Of a stretch of 64,000 nucleotides of DNA, positions 1 to 9,330 are shown piece after piece (the first letter of the stretch is position 1; every line of letters begins with the position of its first letter). The stretch spans positions 2,082,501-2,146,500 of the forward strand of contig JADJYQ010000001.1 in NCBI GenBank assembly GCA_016719615.1. Direction: 5' to 3'. Source of the DNA: Saprospiraceae bacterium. GTDB lineage: Bacteria > Bacteroidota > Bacteroidia > Chitinophagales > Saprospiraceae. The translations under genes and the position numbers were made by a program. Under the pieces are notes generated by a model, which saw nothing but the letters and a program-made list of their open reading frames with translations, was not told the origin of the DNA and searched no databases.

Positions 1-1
1 T

Positions 2-577
2 CCGTGGAAGAAAAGAGGAATTTGCCAACTGGTCAACCGGCTCGACAAACCCGTTGAAGGATTATTGATCTGTGCTAAAAAACAAAGCATCTTAAAAGGT
101 CTGCAGCAGCAATTTTATGAACGTACTGTTCGGAAAAATTACTTTGCCATTGTTGAAGGAAAACCCGAACCCATCAAAGCCACCATCAAATCGCATTTGA
201 AAAAAGTTCAACATGCCTTTCGTGCAGTTGCGGCAACAGCAAATGATCCCGAAGCCAAAGAGGCGATCTTGCATTATCAGCTTCTGGATCACCAAGAAGG
301 TTTTAGTTTATTGCAAATTGAACTGCGAACCGGAAAATTTCACCAGATCCGGTTTCAGCTATCTCAAAAATCTTATCCCATATGGAATGATGAATGGTAC
401 GGTGCAAAAAAGTATAGTGCTGAAATGAAAATCGGACTTTTCAGTTATTCCATTCAATTCAAAGATGTTCAAACCGGCGAACAAAGAAATTTCGTTTGTT
501 GCCCGCCATTGGATAAAGAGCCATGGAATTTGTTTTTTGGCGTTCTAAGTCAGAAATGCCAAACATTGGTAGAATAA
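2..577 (+). CDS. RluA-family RNA pseudouridine synthase, 5' end missing
   Basis: This enzyme isomerises uridine to pseudouridine in rRNA or tRNA. The reading frame is open from the first bases of the window, so the N-terminus lies outside. The visible part opens with VNRLDKPVEGLL, the RluA catalytic motif (normally HRLD-x-x-T-S-G-L) containing the catalytic Asp. It continues with the usual LLQIELRTGKFHQIRFQLS segment, where RTGKFHQIR matches the family's conserved R-x-G-R/K-x-H-Q-I-R motif. The substitution of N for the first H, and of V-E-G for T-S-G, is within family variation. Target RNA cannot be assigned from this fragment. The frame ends at TAA 575-577. Confidence 0.85.
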   Translation, partial: PWKKRGICQLVNRLDKPVEGLLICAKKQSILKGLQQQFYERTVRKNYFAIVEGKPEPIKATIKSHLKKVQHAFRAVAATANDPEAKEAILHYQLLDHQEGFSLLQIELRTGKFHQIRFQLSQKSYPIWNDEWYGAKKYSAEMKIGLFSYSIQFKDVQTGEQRNFVCCPPLDKEPWNLFFGVLSQKCQTLVE

Positions 578-752
578 TAATTCCATAAAAATTTTTTGAG
601 TCCTATATCAAGTTAAAATAGTTTAAAGCTTGAAGCTCTATTTTTAATTTCGTTTAAGTAAAAAATTCGCTTTCCTGAAAAACAATCTCTCTGCGTTAAA
701 TCTGCGAAATCTGCGGGAAATAATCCTCAGATTTCGATATTACGATTTAAGC

Positions 753-2681
753 TTACTTAGGCGTCACATCCATTTTATTCAAACGAGTACGAACACCATC
801 CGGCATCGATTCCTGAAATCTACCACCCAGATATTTCGCTAAAAAAGCTTCTGCTGCCGCTAAAAAAGCCATGTTGTTTTCCGGATGTATAAATCCATGG
901 CCTTCGTCCTCTGCACACAAATACATAAAAGGTTTTCCAGCCCGATGCAGAACATCAACTATTTGATCGGACTCGGCCTTTTTTACGCGTGGATCATTGG
1001 CCCCCTGAACGATCATTAGTGGACAACGGATTTTATCTGCTGCATACAAGGGCGATTTTTGAATCATCAATTCCTTTCCTTCCGGCGTGGTAGGATCTCC
1101 CATTCTCACATGAAACATCGTTCGTCCAGCTTCCCAATATGGTGGAATGGAAGCCAGTAAAGTGAGTAAACTCGAAGGTCCTACTTTAGAAATGGCACAG
1201 GCATATACGTCGGGCGTAAAAGCAGCACCTGCAAGGCTTGCATAACCTCCATAACTACCGCCCATGATGGCAACCCGCTTAGAATCCACAATACCTTGAT
1301 CTACTAAATATTTTACACCCCAGGTGATATCATCCTGCATCTTACTTCCCCACTCCTTATTTCCGGCATCTAAAAATCTTTTACCGAATCCCGTCGAGCC
1401 CCGGTAATTCATTTGCAAGACTGCATAACCTCTATTAGATAAGAATTGCGCTAACGAGTGGTAACCCCAGTAATCACGTACCCAGGGACCTCCATGCGGA
1501 TGGACAACCAAAGGCAGCTTTTTAGGTTTTACTCCTTTTGGCAAGCTGAGGTATGCAGGAATTTCCAATCCATCAGAAGATGCATAACGCACAGGATGCA
1601 TCTCAGATAAAAACTTTGAATTTAGTAAAGGTCTAAGCCGATATTGCAATTTAAGTTTGTTGGAATTTCGGTCTAAAGCATATACGGATCCACAGTCGAC
1701 ATCGCTACTCACATGTATTAAACATTTCGATTCGTCTTCCGTAATGGAAGTGATCGCCAATTCCTTTCCGGGCAATTGTGATTGGAGTTGCTCAAACATT
1801 CTCTTAAATTCCTGATCTCTCCAATAGATTCTGGTTTTATCATCTGTGTAATACGTCGCGATCAATCGATTGTCCCGATCTGAAAAATGCGCGCTTCCAA
1901 AATCAACTTTCTTTTCCGGATCAGCTTCTACATTTTCTTCGTTAGCATTGTAAATATCAAGTAAAATCAAGCGAGAGAGATCCGTATCTTCTCCTTTGTT
2001 CGTAATAAAATATACACGTCTGCCATCTTCATGAAAATTATCTACATAAGCCGTATCTAAAACTCCGCATGTATAAATGGGAATAAATTTAGATTTTTCA
2101 ATTCTCAAAAAATCAGAAGAGCCATCTGGATTGGATCGAACAGCCAACCGGAGCTGATCTTCGCGATCGAAAATCCATTGCACGATTCTCGTGGTATTCT
2201 TACGAATCAATTTGAGTTTGCCATTAGAAATGTTGAGGGCATACAAATCATGCCAAGCAGCATCGCGATCATTGATACCAATAAAAATGACATTCTTTTT
2301 ATTACTGGCTACCCCATAAATATTAACGCGAATATGTTCAAAATTGGTGAGTGATTTAGATTCAGGCATATTCTTGTCCGATGCATTGCGCTTGGGTTGC
2401 ACAGCATATACTTTAAAATTTTCATCGCCAGCTTTATCCTGGACATACAAAATAGACTTGCTATCTCTACTCCAGAAATAACTGGTGATCGGTCTGATTT
2501 CATCGGCTGTGAGAGGGACTGCTTTTGCAAAAGATTGATTCCATTTTTTGACCCAAATATTGCGAATGCCATTTAAAGGTTTAATAAAGCTAATCCATTT
2601 TCCATTGGGAGAAATTTTTGCACCGGATATTTCCGGGTCTCCAAAAAATATTTCACGGTCGATGAGGGGGGCTTGTTTCAC
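753..2681 (-). CDS. S9 family prolyl-oligopeptidase-type serine peptidase
   Basis: An alpha/beta-hydrolase peptidase of 642 residues, with an N-terminal beta-propeller (about residues 15-370) and a C-terminal catalytic domain (about 390-640). The catalytic triad is visible: Ser476 in GGSYGG, Asp563 in GANDPR and His595 in DEGHGF. This architecture matches acylaminoacyl/dipeptidyl-peptidase-like S9 enzymes that trim short peptides. No signal peptide is seen, so it is probably cytoplasmic. The start is GTG at 2681; no in-frame ATG exists between it and the upstream stop at 2706-2708. A TAATTTTG promoter-like element lies 20 nt upstream. It is apparently monocistronic. Confidence 0.9.
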   Translation of the reverse strand: MKQAPLIDREIFFGDPEISGAKISPNGKWISFIKPLNGIRNIWVKKWNQSFAKAVPLTADEIRPITSYFWSRDSKSILYVQDKAGDENFKVYAVQPKRNASDKNMPESKSLTNFEHIRVNIYGVASNKKNVIFIGINDRDAAWHDLYALNISNGKLKLIRKNTTRIVQWIFDREDQLRLAVRSNPDGSSDFLRIEKSKFIPIYTCGVLDTAYVDNFHEDGRRVYFITNKGEDTDLSRLILLDIYNANEENVEADPEKKVDFGSAHFSDRDNRLIATYYTDDKTRIYWRDQEFKRMFEQLQSQLPGKELAITSITEDESKCLIHVSSDVDCGSVYALDRNSNKLKLQYRLRPLLNSKFLSEMHPVRYASSDGLEIPAYLSLPKGVKPKKLPLVVHPHGGPWVRDYWGYHSLAQFLSNRGYAVLQMNYRGSTGFGKRFLDAGNKEWGSKMQDDITWGVKYLVDQGIVDSKRVAIMGGSYGGYASLAGAAFTPDVYACAISKVGPSSLLTLLASIPPYWEAGRTMFHVRMGDPTTPEGKELMIQKSPLYAADKIRCPLMIVQGANDPRVKKAESDQIVDVLHRAGKPFMYLCAEDEGHGFIHPENNMAFLAAAEAFLAKYLGGRFQESMPDGVRTRLNKMDVTPK

Positions 2682-3006
2682 TTTTACGAAAATTGAAGGG
2701 CAAAATTAGTAAAAAAGGCTAAAGGGAGAAAGGCTAAAGGGAAAAGTTGAAATTCAACAGCTTAATGGAAGTCTTTATTATCCAAATTTGGACTTATCTC
2801 CATATATTTTAATCAACAATCATTCGTCTCTTCGTGGCCATTAGAGAACATGATGGACAGCTACAAAGACACGAAGTCTCGAATTTTCACAAAGAGGAAA
2901 TGTATGAATTATATTTTTCTATTGAATCAACGAACAGCTTATAGCTTAGTTTTTTCTTGTGAAAAAGAACTCTTTCAATAAAAGTCCTTGTTTATAATCC
3001 GATTTC
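2682..3006. other. Non-coding gap
   Basis: This stretch separates two leftward genes. It holds a candidate promoter for the peptidase (2701-2708, minus) and a short direct repetition of AAAGGGAGAAAGGCT-like purine-rich DNA around 2717-2745. No supported gene or RNA was seen. Confidence 0.5.
2701..2708 (-). promoter_or_regulatory. Candidate -7 promoter element TAATTTTG
   Basis: On the minus strand this reads TAATTTTG, an exact match to the Bacteroidota sigma factor -7 consensus TAnnTTTG. It lies 20 nt upstream of the GTG of the S9 peptidase. No good -33 TTTG partner was seen, so this is a moderate candidate. Confidence 0.4.
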
Positions 3007-4422
3007 CTAGTTGGACTTTACAAATTTCTGCGTAATTACCTTATTATTCTGTAGAATGCTGAGTAAGTAAATTCCAACCGGCATTCCATTTAAGGAAATG
3101 GTAAGCTCCCCATTAAATTGCTGTTGTGATCTAAGATTTCCATGTAGATCCAATAAATTCACTGAGGTCTCAACTGGTCCACTCTCCTTTGCATTCAAAT
3201 ATAATTGTTCAGTAAATGCATCGTAAAACCATACGAACGAACGTTTGTTAGTTTTTTCATCCCTGGATTTTGTGATTTGTTGATTTTCATGTGCGCCTAC
3301 ATCTGGAATTTGGTCATTATACCGACTCTTCCAATCTACAGGATGCAGGTATTCTTTATCAGCCATCAGTTCATATCCTAAAAAAGCATTGTTGATAATT
3401 ATTCCACTATCGATCCCCGGTGAAATTGATGTCAGATAATAATTGTAGTTGGCTGGATCTTTAAAAGCCATATCTACAATATTCATTCGAACCACATTAT
3501 TGCTTTGAATGGTAGTGTTGGGAATTCCGGAAAGAATTGTAAGTTTTCCGGAGATAATATTATTTATGGATAATAAAGTATCTGTTTTCGACTGGATATT
3601 GAACAAGATGCCTTTGTCTTCATTATTAACCACTGTATTGTGAATAAAATAAAAATTATGCGGTCCTGTATTGGTGAGACCTTCACGGCCGTAGGAAATG
3701 ATGGTGTTATTATCGGAGAATTTACTTTGTTGGATTACATTCCCCATGACTAGGGAAGGACCTCCGTTAGGAATATCTATTTCATAGCTGGCATCACCTT
3801 CCTCATTTGTGATTCGGTTGTACAAAATAACATTGCGATCAGCTCTGGTTTTGATTTCATGGCCGTAATACGCATGGTGAAAATAACTGTAACGTATGGT
3901 CAGACTTCGCAGGTGGTTGATGTAAATATTGTGCGAGAAGCCATCGCCGGCACCGTTGGTTGAAAACTCAGAATGTTCGATGAGTACATCGCTTTCAGGA
4001 TTATTGCCTGCTAAAATTCCATTTTGATTGTGATGAAAATAACAATGCCTAACGACCAGGTTTTTGCCTTCAAGTCGGATACCGGCTCCATTCCGATCCA
4101 CTACCTCGCAGTTTGAAAATTCAATAAATTCTACGCGCATATTATTTCCGGAGATGACCCAGATGGCCTTGCCTCCATAGGCAGTGCGTTCAGCATTGAG
4201 CTTAGCATAACCGCCATTACCCGAAATAAATAAATTATTTGCCTTCCACAAACACACATCTTTGGTGTATTCGCCAGCTTCGATCCACACGCTGTCGCCA
4301 TCGTTGACTAACGAAGCAACAGCACTTGGAACTTTGAAATTGGATAGCGGACCCACAAACCATGTTTTAGATTCCGCTTGCAGCCATAGGCCAACCAGTA
4401 AAAAAATGTAACACTTTCTCAT
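3007..4422 (-). CDS. Secreted right-handed beta-helix protein with T9SS sorting domain
   Basis: A 471-residue exported protein. The first about 19 residues form a signal peptide (MRKCYIFLLVGLWLQAES). The body (about 25-360) has the short Asn/Gly/Ile-rich repeats of a right-handed parallel beta-helix of the NosD/pectate-lyase type (for example HCYFHHNQNGI, YNRITNEEGD), a fold that usually binds or cleaves polysaccharide. The last about 75 residues resemble a T9SS type A C-terminal domain, ending GMPVGIYLLSILQNNKVITQ then KFVKSN. It is thus expected at the cell surface. No catalytic residues could be assigned. It lies 15 nt downstream of the methyltransferase gene and may be co-transcribed with it. 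Confidence 0.8.
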   Translation of the reverse strand: MRKCYIFLLVGLWLQAESKTWFVGPLSNFKVPSAVASLVNDGDSVWIEAGEYTKDVCLWKANNLFISGNGGYAKLNAERTAYGGKAIWVISGNNMRVEFIEFSNCEVVDRNGAGIRLEGKNLVVRHCYFHHNQNGILAGNNPESDVLIEHSEFSTNGAGDGFSHNIYINHLRSLTIRYSYFHHAYYGHEIKTRADRNVILYNRITNEEGDASYEIDIPNGGPSLVMGNVIQQSKFSDNNTIISYGREGLTNTGPHNFYFIHNTVVNNEDKGILFNIQSKTDTLLSINNIISGKLTILSGIPNTTIQSNNVVRMNIVDMAFKDPANYNYYLTSISPGIDSGIIINNAFLGYELMADKEYLHPVDWKSRYNDQIPDVGAHENQQITKSRDEKTNKRSFVWFYDAFTEQLYLNAKESGPVETSVNLLDLHGNLRSQQQFNGELTISLNGMPVGIYLLSILQNNKVITQKFVKSN

Positions 4423-4437
4423 ATATCGATTTTTGGA

Positions 4438-5625
4438 TTAAATTTTCTTCAGCCTGGCCATATAAAAGCCATCAAATCCACTTGAAAAGGGACTAATTTT
4501 GATCTCTTCTTCTAACTGAAAACCCGGGTGCTCGTTGCAAAAATACGCAATTTGTTCTGAATTTTCCAAATGCAAAACACTGCAAGTTGCGTAAACCAAT
4601 TTTCCACCGGGCCTCAACATCAGGCTATATCGATTCAGAAGGTCTCTTTGTACAGCCAACATCCTTTCTACATAGGCCTGGTCGATTTTCCATTTGGCAT
4701 CGGGATTGCGGCGGATTACGCCGGTACCACTGCAAGGGACATCCAATAATAAACGATCACAGCCTTCATGCAAGCGTTTAATGACTTTCGTACTATCGAT
4801 CGTTCGCGTTTCGATGATCTGGGCACCTGCACGTCTTGCACGTTTGCGCAACTCCTCCAATTTCCATCCTTCAGTATCCAGAGCAATGATATGCCCTTTG
4901 TTTTTCATCAATGCGGCCATATGCAAGGTTTTCCCACCGGCACCTGCACATGCGTCTATGACCCGCATTCCGGGCTTCAAATCCATAAAAGCTGCAACAC
5001 ATTGGGATGAAGCATCCTGTATTTCGAAATACCCGGATTTAAACAAAGGGTCTTGAAATACATTCCATTTACGGGTAGCAAGCAATGCATCTTCGTATTC
5101 TTCCAATGCTTGCAATTCATTTCCAGCCTGGTCGCATAATCCTTTTAATTTGGCTTTATTTATTTTTAAACTATTGACACGCAATACCAATTTCGCCGGC
5201 TCATTGAGCGCCTTGAGTTCTTGTTCATAAGTATCCGGATAATCTCTTTTGAACCACGCTACCCAATCATCCGTGTAGGATTGACTAAGTCCAATATTTG
5301 TCTCCGCAGCTTTGAAATGCGTCAAATACTCCGATCGATCAACTTTTGAAAACTCCTCATAAACCGGAAGATTCCAATTTTTATAAATCAAATAAGCTGC
5401 GATCACATTCCATAAATCATTTCTGTTTCCTGAAACTTGGTTTAATAAACGATAATGGCGAATGATATCATAACTTGTCTCCGCGATAAAAGAGCGATCC
5501 CTTGACCCCCATTTGGGATTCGCCTTTAATGTACGTTCGATGGTTCTGTCGGCATATCCAGATTCAAACATCACCGCGTGAATGATCTGGTAAACGGCCT
5601 GTAATAAATTTTTATGAAGCTTCAT
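4438..5625 (-). CDS. RsmB/NOL1-NOP2-family RNA (cytosine-5) methyltransferase
   Basis: An S-adenosylmethionine-dependent methyltransferase making 5-methylcytosine in rRNA or tRNA. The 395-residue protein has an N-terminal NusB/RsmB-like helical region (about 1-100) and a Rossmann methyltransferase domain. SAM motif I is DACAGAGGKTLHMA. The two family cysteines are present in DVPCSGTG (motif IV) and YATCSVL (motif VI), the latter two serving release and nucleophile roles. A DAKWKI segment follows the PCSGTG motif as in RsmB/RsmF relatives. The ATG is at 5625. The precise target base is not decidable from sequence. Confidence 0.9.
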   Translation of the reverse strand: MKLHKNLLQAVYQIIHAVMFESGYADRTIERTLKANPKWGSRDRSFIAETSYDIIRHYRLLNQVSGNRNDLWNVIAAYLIYKNWNLPVYEEFSKVDRSEYLTHFKAAETNIGLSQSYTDDWVAWFKRDYPDTYEQELKALNEPAKLVLRVNSLKINKAKLKGLCDQAGNELQALEEYEDALLATRKWNVFQDPLFKSGYFEIQDASSQCVAAFMDLKPGMRVIDACAGAGGKTLHMAALMKNKGHIIALDTEGWKLEELRKRARRAGAQIIETRTIDSTKVIKRLHEGCDRLLLDVPCSGTGVIRRNPDAKWKIDQAYVERMLAVQRDLLNRYSLMLRPGGKLVYATCSVLHLENSEQIAYFCNEHPGFQLEEEIKISPFSSGFDGFYMARLKKI

Positions 5626-5802
5626 TTCTTTAGTTGCCGCGAAGATCGCGTTTCCTGATTAAAATAAACACATCATCACAACCAGTTTCTCACTTAACGA
5701 TTCAATATTAAATGAACTGTATTTGACTTTATTGTACCTATCAAACTAATATATACTATTTAACCAAGTTCAAATTAATTATTATACTGGCTAATGTTGT
5801 AT

Positions 5803-5810
5803 TATTTTTG
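5803..5810 (+). promoter_or_regulatory. Candidate -7 promoter element TATTTTTG for the OmpA gene
   Basis: TATTTTTG is an exact TAnnTTTG match 32 nt upstream of the ATG of the OmpA-family gene, in a very AT-rich intergenic region. A clear -33 TTTG was not found at 17-21 nt spacing. Confidence 0.45.
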
Positions 5811-5842
5811 GACTATTAAATTCATTTTATAAAAACCATTTT

Positions 5843-7324
5843 ATGAAAAAACCAATTTTACTAATGGCCCTGGTTGTACTCCTAAGTTTTCAACTAGGCA
5901 CGAGCCAAACGGATTATGATAAAAACGCGATATCCATTAAACACGTTTGGTTCAATTACACAGCTCCCAATGAGGATGATAAACAGATCTTTTCGGATCT
6001 CTCCAATGGCGTTGAATTGGGCTTCCACAGACAATACAGCAACTTATTCTCTTCGACTTTACCTTTAAGAGTCGGACTGGTTGATTTACCCAATTATGAC
6101 GATGCCACAAAAAAAGTGACTTCGTATCGTAAAGACAGACTTTATGTGGGCTTAGATGCACTCCTCAATTTGCATTTTTTCAAAGGCAAGGCCATTTCTC
6201 CTTTTATCTATGGAGGAGTGGGCGTAGTGGCTCCTAATTTTGATTTCGATCAATTGTTTGCGCAGGCACCTCTGGGACTTGGTTTTGAAATCAGGTTAAC
6301 TCCTAAAGCTTTTTTGACAGCTCAATCGGATTACCGCTTCGCCTTTGAAGATGGCCGCGACAGCTGGCAACATGCCGTGGGTTTTAAATTTGTCCTTGCA
6401 AGCAAAGACACTGACAATGATGGGCTACCTGATAAAATTGACGAATGTCCTACAGAATATGGTACCGTCAACGGTTGCCCGGATAACGATGGAGATGGCA
6501 TCGCCAATAAAAGTGATCGTTGTGTGAATGAAGCTGGTGTTCCTGAAAACCAGGGTTGCCCAGCCGATAGAGATAAAGATGGAGTGTACGACCGCGATGA
6601 TGACTGTCCGGATGTAGCCGGAACGGTAAAAGGCTGCCCGGATGCAGACAAAGATGGTTTCGCCGATAAAGACGACCGTTGCCCTAAAGATGCGGGCAAA
6701 CTAAAGGGTTGTCCGGATTCTGATAATGATACGGTGGCCGATATCGACGACAAATGCCCTAAAGTGCCCGGTCCCGCTTCCAATAATGGTTGTCCGCCGG
6801 ATAGAGACAACGACGGTTTCCCTGATGCCACCGATCCATGTCCAGATTTAGCTGGAAGTATTAATGGTTGTCCAGATACTGATGGCGACGGAGTTACAGA
6901 CAACGTAGATAAATGTATAAACACCAAAGGTCCGGCGTCCAATAATGGTTGTCCTGAAATCAAAGTTGAAGACAAAAAGACTCTGGATGTAGCCATGAGG
7001 GCTGTTGAATTTAAAACGGGAACAGCCCAATTGACAGGCAGTTCTTCTAAAATTCTCAATGAAGTAGTCAATGTTTTGAAGAAATACCCTGAGATGAATC
7101 TAAGCATTGAGGGACATACAGATGACAAAGGTGAAGACATGAAGAATCTCAAATTATCGATCAGAAGGTCTGAAGCCTGCAAAGCTTATTTGGTTAAAAA
7201 AGGCATCAATGCTGAAAGATTAATGTCTTCCGGTTATGGAGAATCTAAACCAATTGGCGATAATAAAACTAAAGAAGGCCGCCAAAGCAATAGAAGAACT
7301 GAATTTAATCCTGTTTGGAGATAA
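5843..7324 (+). CDS. OmpA-family outer-membrane protein with thrombospondin type-3 repeats
   Basis: A 493-residue envelope protein. It has a signal peptide (about 1-21, ending GTSQ), an N-terminal beta-barrel-like region (about 25-190), a long run of calcium-binding thrombospondin type-3 repeats (about 190-375) and a C-terminal OmpA peptidoglycan-binding domain (about 385-493). The repeats show D-x-D-x-D-G-x-x-D acidic loops alternating with C-P...G-C-P cysteine pairs. OmpA hallmarks are SIEGHTDDKG and SNRRTEF. It probably tethers the outer membrane to the cell wall, with the Ca-binding repeats as a stiff spacer. It is a single-gene unit between a TAnnTTTG promoter and a strong terminator. 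Confidence 0.9.
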   Translation: MKKPILLMALVVLLSFQLGTSQTDYDKNAISIKHVWFNYTAPNEDDKQIFSDLSNGVELGFHRQYSNLFSSTLPLRVGLVDLPNYDDATKKVTSYRKDRLYVGLDALLNLHFFKGKAISPFIYGGVGVVAPNFDFDQLFAQAPLGLGFEIRLTPKAFLTAQSDYRFAFEDGRDSWQHAVGFKFVLASKDTDNDGLPDKIDECPTEYGTVNGCPDNDGDGIANKSDRCVNEAGVPENQGCPADRDKDGVYDRDDDCPDVAGTVKGCPDADKDGFADKDDRCPKDAGKLKGCPDSDNDTVADIDDKCPKVPGPASNNGCPPDRDNDGFPDATDPCPDLAGSINGCPDTDGDGVTDNVDKCINTKGPASNNGCPEIKVEDKKTLDVAMRAVEFKTGTAQLTGSSSKILNEVVNVLKKYPEMNLSIEGHTDDKGEDMKNLKLSIRRSEACKAYLVKKGINAERLMSSGYGESKPIGDNKTKEGRQSNRRTEFNPVWR

Positions 7325-7377
7325 TTAAACAGCTTATGGTTTAAGCAGAAAATTAAAGTACGCTTGTTAAGATTTTA

Positions 7378-7418
7378 AAAAGAGCTGCCTGTTTGAAAAA
7401 ACCGGCAGCTCTTTTTTT
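7378..7418 (+). terminator. Rho-independent terminator after the OmpA gene
   Basis: The stem AGAGCTGCC (7381-7389) pairs perfectly with GGCAGCTCT (7404-7412), extended by flanking A and T runs, with a 14-nt loop and seven T residues following. It sits about 55 nt after the OmpA stop codon. Confidence 0.85.
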
Positions 7419-7486
7419 GTTCATATAAAACCTAATTCATTGATGAATGGGTCTTTGAAATGCGTAAAAGCTGGTTGAATCAAATC

Positions 7487-7516
7487 TTGGTCTTTTCGAA
7501 GCAGGTTATATCTTTG
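7487..7516 (+). promoter_or_regulatory. Candidate promoter of the kor operon (TTG-N19-TATCTTTG)
   Basis: TTG at 7487-7489, a 19-nt spacer and TATCTTTG at 7509-7516 give a full match to the Bacteroidota -33/-7 consensus. The final G of the -7 box is the G of the proposed GTG start. If this promoter is real, either the transcript is practically leaderless or translation starts downstream, for example at TTG 7543. Confidence 0.5.
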
Positions 7517-9330
7517 TGGACTTTTTAAAAACACAGTACACTTTGCAAGCTACCGATATTAAGAACCCTGAATATTTTCACAAAGTTGTCGACTGCCAAT
7601 ATGCATGTCCGGCACACACACCTGTACCTGAATATATCCGCCTGATTGCGGCTGAAAAATACAGTGAAGCATATATGATCAACTGGGAATCCAATGTGTT
7701 CCCAGGTGTGCTCGGCAGAACCTGTGACCGACCTTGCGAGCCTGCCTGCAGAAGGGGCAGGATCGAAGAAGAGCCCGTTGCCATTTGCCGATTAAAGCGC
7801 GTAGCCGCTGATTTTAAAGGTGATGTGAAGCAATTCATGCCAAAAGGTCCTTTCAAACCCAATGGAAAAAAAATAGCGCTCGTAGGGGCAGGACCAGCAT
7901 CGCTGACAGTAGCCCGGGATCTTGCACCCCTCGGATATGAAATTCATTTGTTTGACGAACAAGATCTGGGCGGAGGCATGATGCGCAGCCAAATCCCTTC
8001 TTTTCGCTTGCCGGAAAAAGTGTTAAATGAAGAAGTAGGCTACATCCTGGATCTTGGCATCCACACACATTTCAAGCAATACATCAACAGCTTAAAAGAG
8101 CTGGTAAATCAGGATTATGATGCCGTATTTGTAGGAACCGGTGCCCCACGAGGCAAAGATTTACCTGATCTTCCTGGTCGTTGGGAAGCTAAATCCAATA
8201 TTTACATTGGAATTGAATGGCTGGCAAGCGTTGCATTCGAACATACACACGCAATTGGAAAAAAAGTCATCGTTGTTGGTGGCGGAAATACTGCAATGGA
8301 CTGTTGCCGCACTTCCAGAAGAGTAGGTGGCGAAGATGTAAAAGTTGTAGTTAGAAGTCCATTCGCTGAGATGAAAGCTTCGCCCTGGGAAAAGGAAGAT
8401 GCCATGCATGAAGACATCCCTATCCTCGATTGTCATGTACCCAAAACTTTTGTCGTTGAAAACGGCAAACTCAAAGGAATGACTTTCGACAAGGTTGCAG
8501 TGAGTTATGAAAACGGTAAAAGAAAATTATTGCCAACGGGCGAACCCGAGGTATTTATAGAAGCAGATGATGTCTTATTGGCCATCGGACAAGAAAACAG
8601 TTTTCCTTGGATCGAGCGGGATTTGGGTATTGAATTCAACCAATGGGAAATGCCGCAAGTCAACGAAACTACTTTTCAGTCTTCCTTGCCCAAGGTATTT
8701 TTCGGAGGTGATGCTGCACTTGGACCCAAAAACGTAATAACAGCAGTAGCACAAGGGCATCAGGCAGCAGTCTCCATAGACCTGTTTTGTCAGGGTAAAG
8801 ATTTAAATGAGCGCCTGGATCCTATGGTGAATTTGGTTTCTCAAAAGATGGGTATCCATGAATGGGCATATGACAGTTCCGTTGTAGATGATTTGAGGTT
8901 TGCGGTGCCCCAAGCAGATAAGAGTCTGACTTTAAGAGACCGCAAAAAAGAGGTGGAACTCGGATTTGATCCTGATATCGCTTTCCGCGAGGCACAACGT
9001 TGTCTCAATTGCGATATCCAGACTGTTTTTACGACTTCCAAATGCATTGAATGCGATGCATGCATGGACGTGTGTCCGACGTCCTGTATTTCATTTGTTA
9101 CAAATGGTGAAGAAGATGATTTGCGTAATCGTTTAATGGCTCCTGCTAACAACCGTTCGCAAGACTTATATATTTCCGATCAATTGCCCACAAGCCGTAT
9201 TATGGTAAAAGATGAAGATGTTTGCCTGCACTGCGGATTGTGTGCCGAAAGATGCCCTACATCAGCATGGGACATGCAAAAATATTTATATCAAGTTACA
9301 AAAGCAGGTTCATGCAAACACATCCTGTAA
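7516..9330 (+). CDS. GltD-like FAD/NAD(P)H oxidoreductase with ferredoxin domains (2-oxoacid:ferredoxin oxidoreductase partner)
   Basis: A 604-residue electron-transfer flavoprotein. The N-terminus (about 20-115) is the cysteine-rich 4Fe-4S helical domain of the glutamate-synthase small subunit family (CQYACPAHTPVPEYIR, GRTCDRPCEPACRRG). An FAD-binding Rossmann site follows (ALVGAGPASL), then an NAD(P)H site (VIVVGGGNTAMDCC) and a second FAD motif (FFGGDAALGPKN). The C-terminus adds two ferredoxin-type clusters (CIECDACMDVCPTSC and CLHCGLCAERCP). It overlaps korA by 19 nt, so it very probably shuttles electrons between NAD(P)H and the KorAB ferredoxin site, as the third subunit does in reported 2-oxoglutarate:NADP oxidoreductases. 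The GTG start is uncertain because a promoter box abuts it. Confidence 0.85.
   Translation: MDFLKTQYTLQATDIKNPEYFHKVVDCQYACPAHTPVPEYIRLIAAEKYSEAYMINWESNVFPGVLGRTCDRPCEPACRRGRIEEEPVAICRLKRVAADFKGDVKQFMPKGPFKPNGKKIALVGAGPASLTVARDLAPLGYEIHLFDEQDLGGGMMRSQIPSFRLPEKVLNEEVGYILDLGIHTHFKQYINSLKELVNQDYDAVFVGTGAPRGKDLPDLPGRWEAKSNIYIGIEWLASVAFEHTHAIGKKVIVVGGGNTAMDCCRTSRRVGGEDVKVVVRSPFAEMKASPWEKEDAMHEDIPILDCHVPKTFVVENGKLKGMTFDKVAVSYENGKRKLLPTGEPEVFIEADDVLLAIGQENSFPWIERDLGIEFNQWEMPQVNETTFQSSLPKVFFGGDAALGPKNVITAVAQGHQAAVSIDLFCQGKDLNERLDPMVNLVSQKMGIHEWAYDSSVVDDLRFAVPQADKSLTLRDRKKEVELGFDPDIAFREAQRCLNCDIQTVFTTSKCIECDACMDVCPTSCISFVTNGEEDDLRNRLMAPANNRSQDLYISDQLPTSRIMVKDEDVCLHCGLCAERCPTSAWDMQKYLYQVTKAGSCKHIL

Noticed and set aside
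6331..7182. Long open frame opposite the OmpA gene
   Set aside because: It is the complement of the D/G/C/P-rich thrombospondin repeats and has Ser/Pro-rich low-complexity translation; the forward gene is clear.
9222..9311. Longer start of korA at 9222
   Set aside because: The extra residues overlap the ferredoxin domain of the previous gene in another frame and are absent from the KorA family; ATG 9312 fits.
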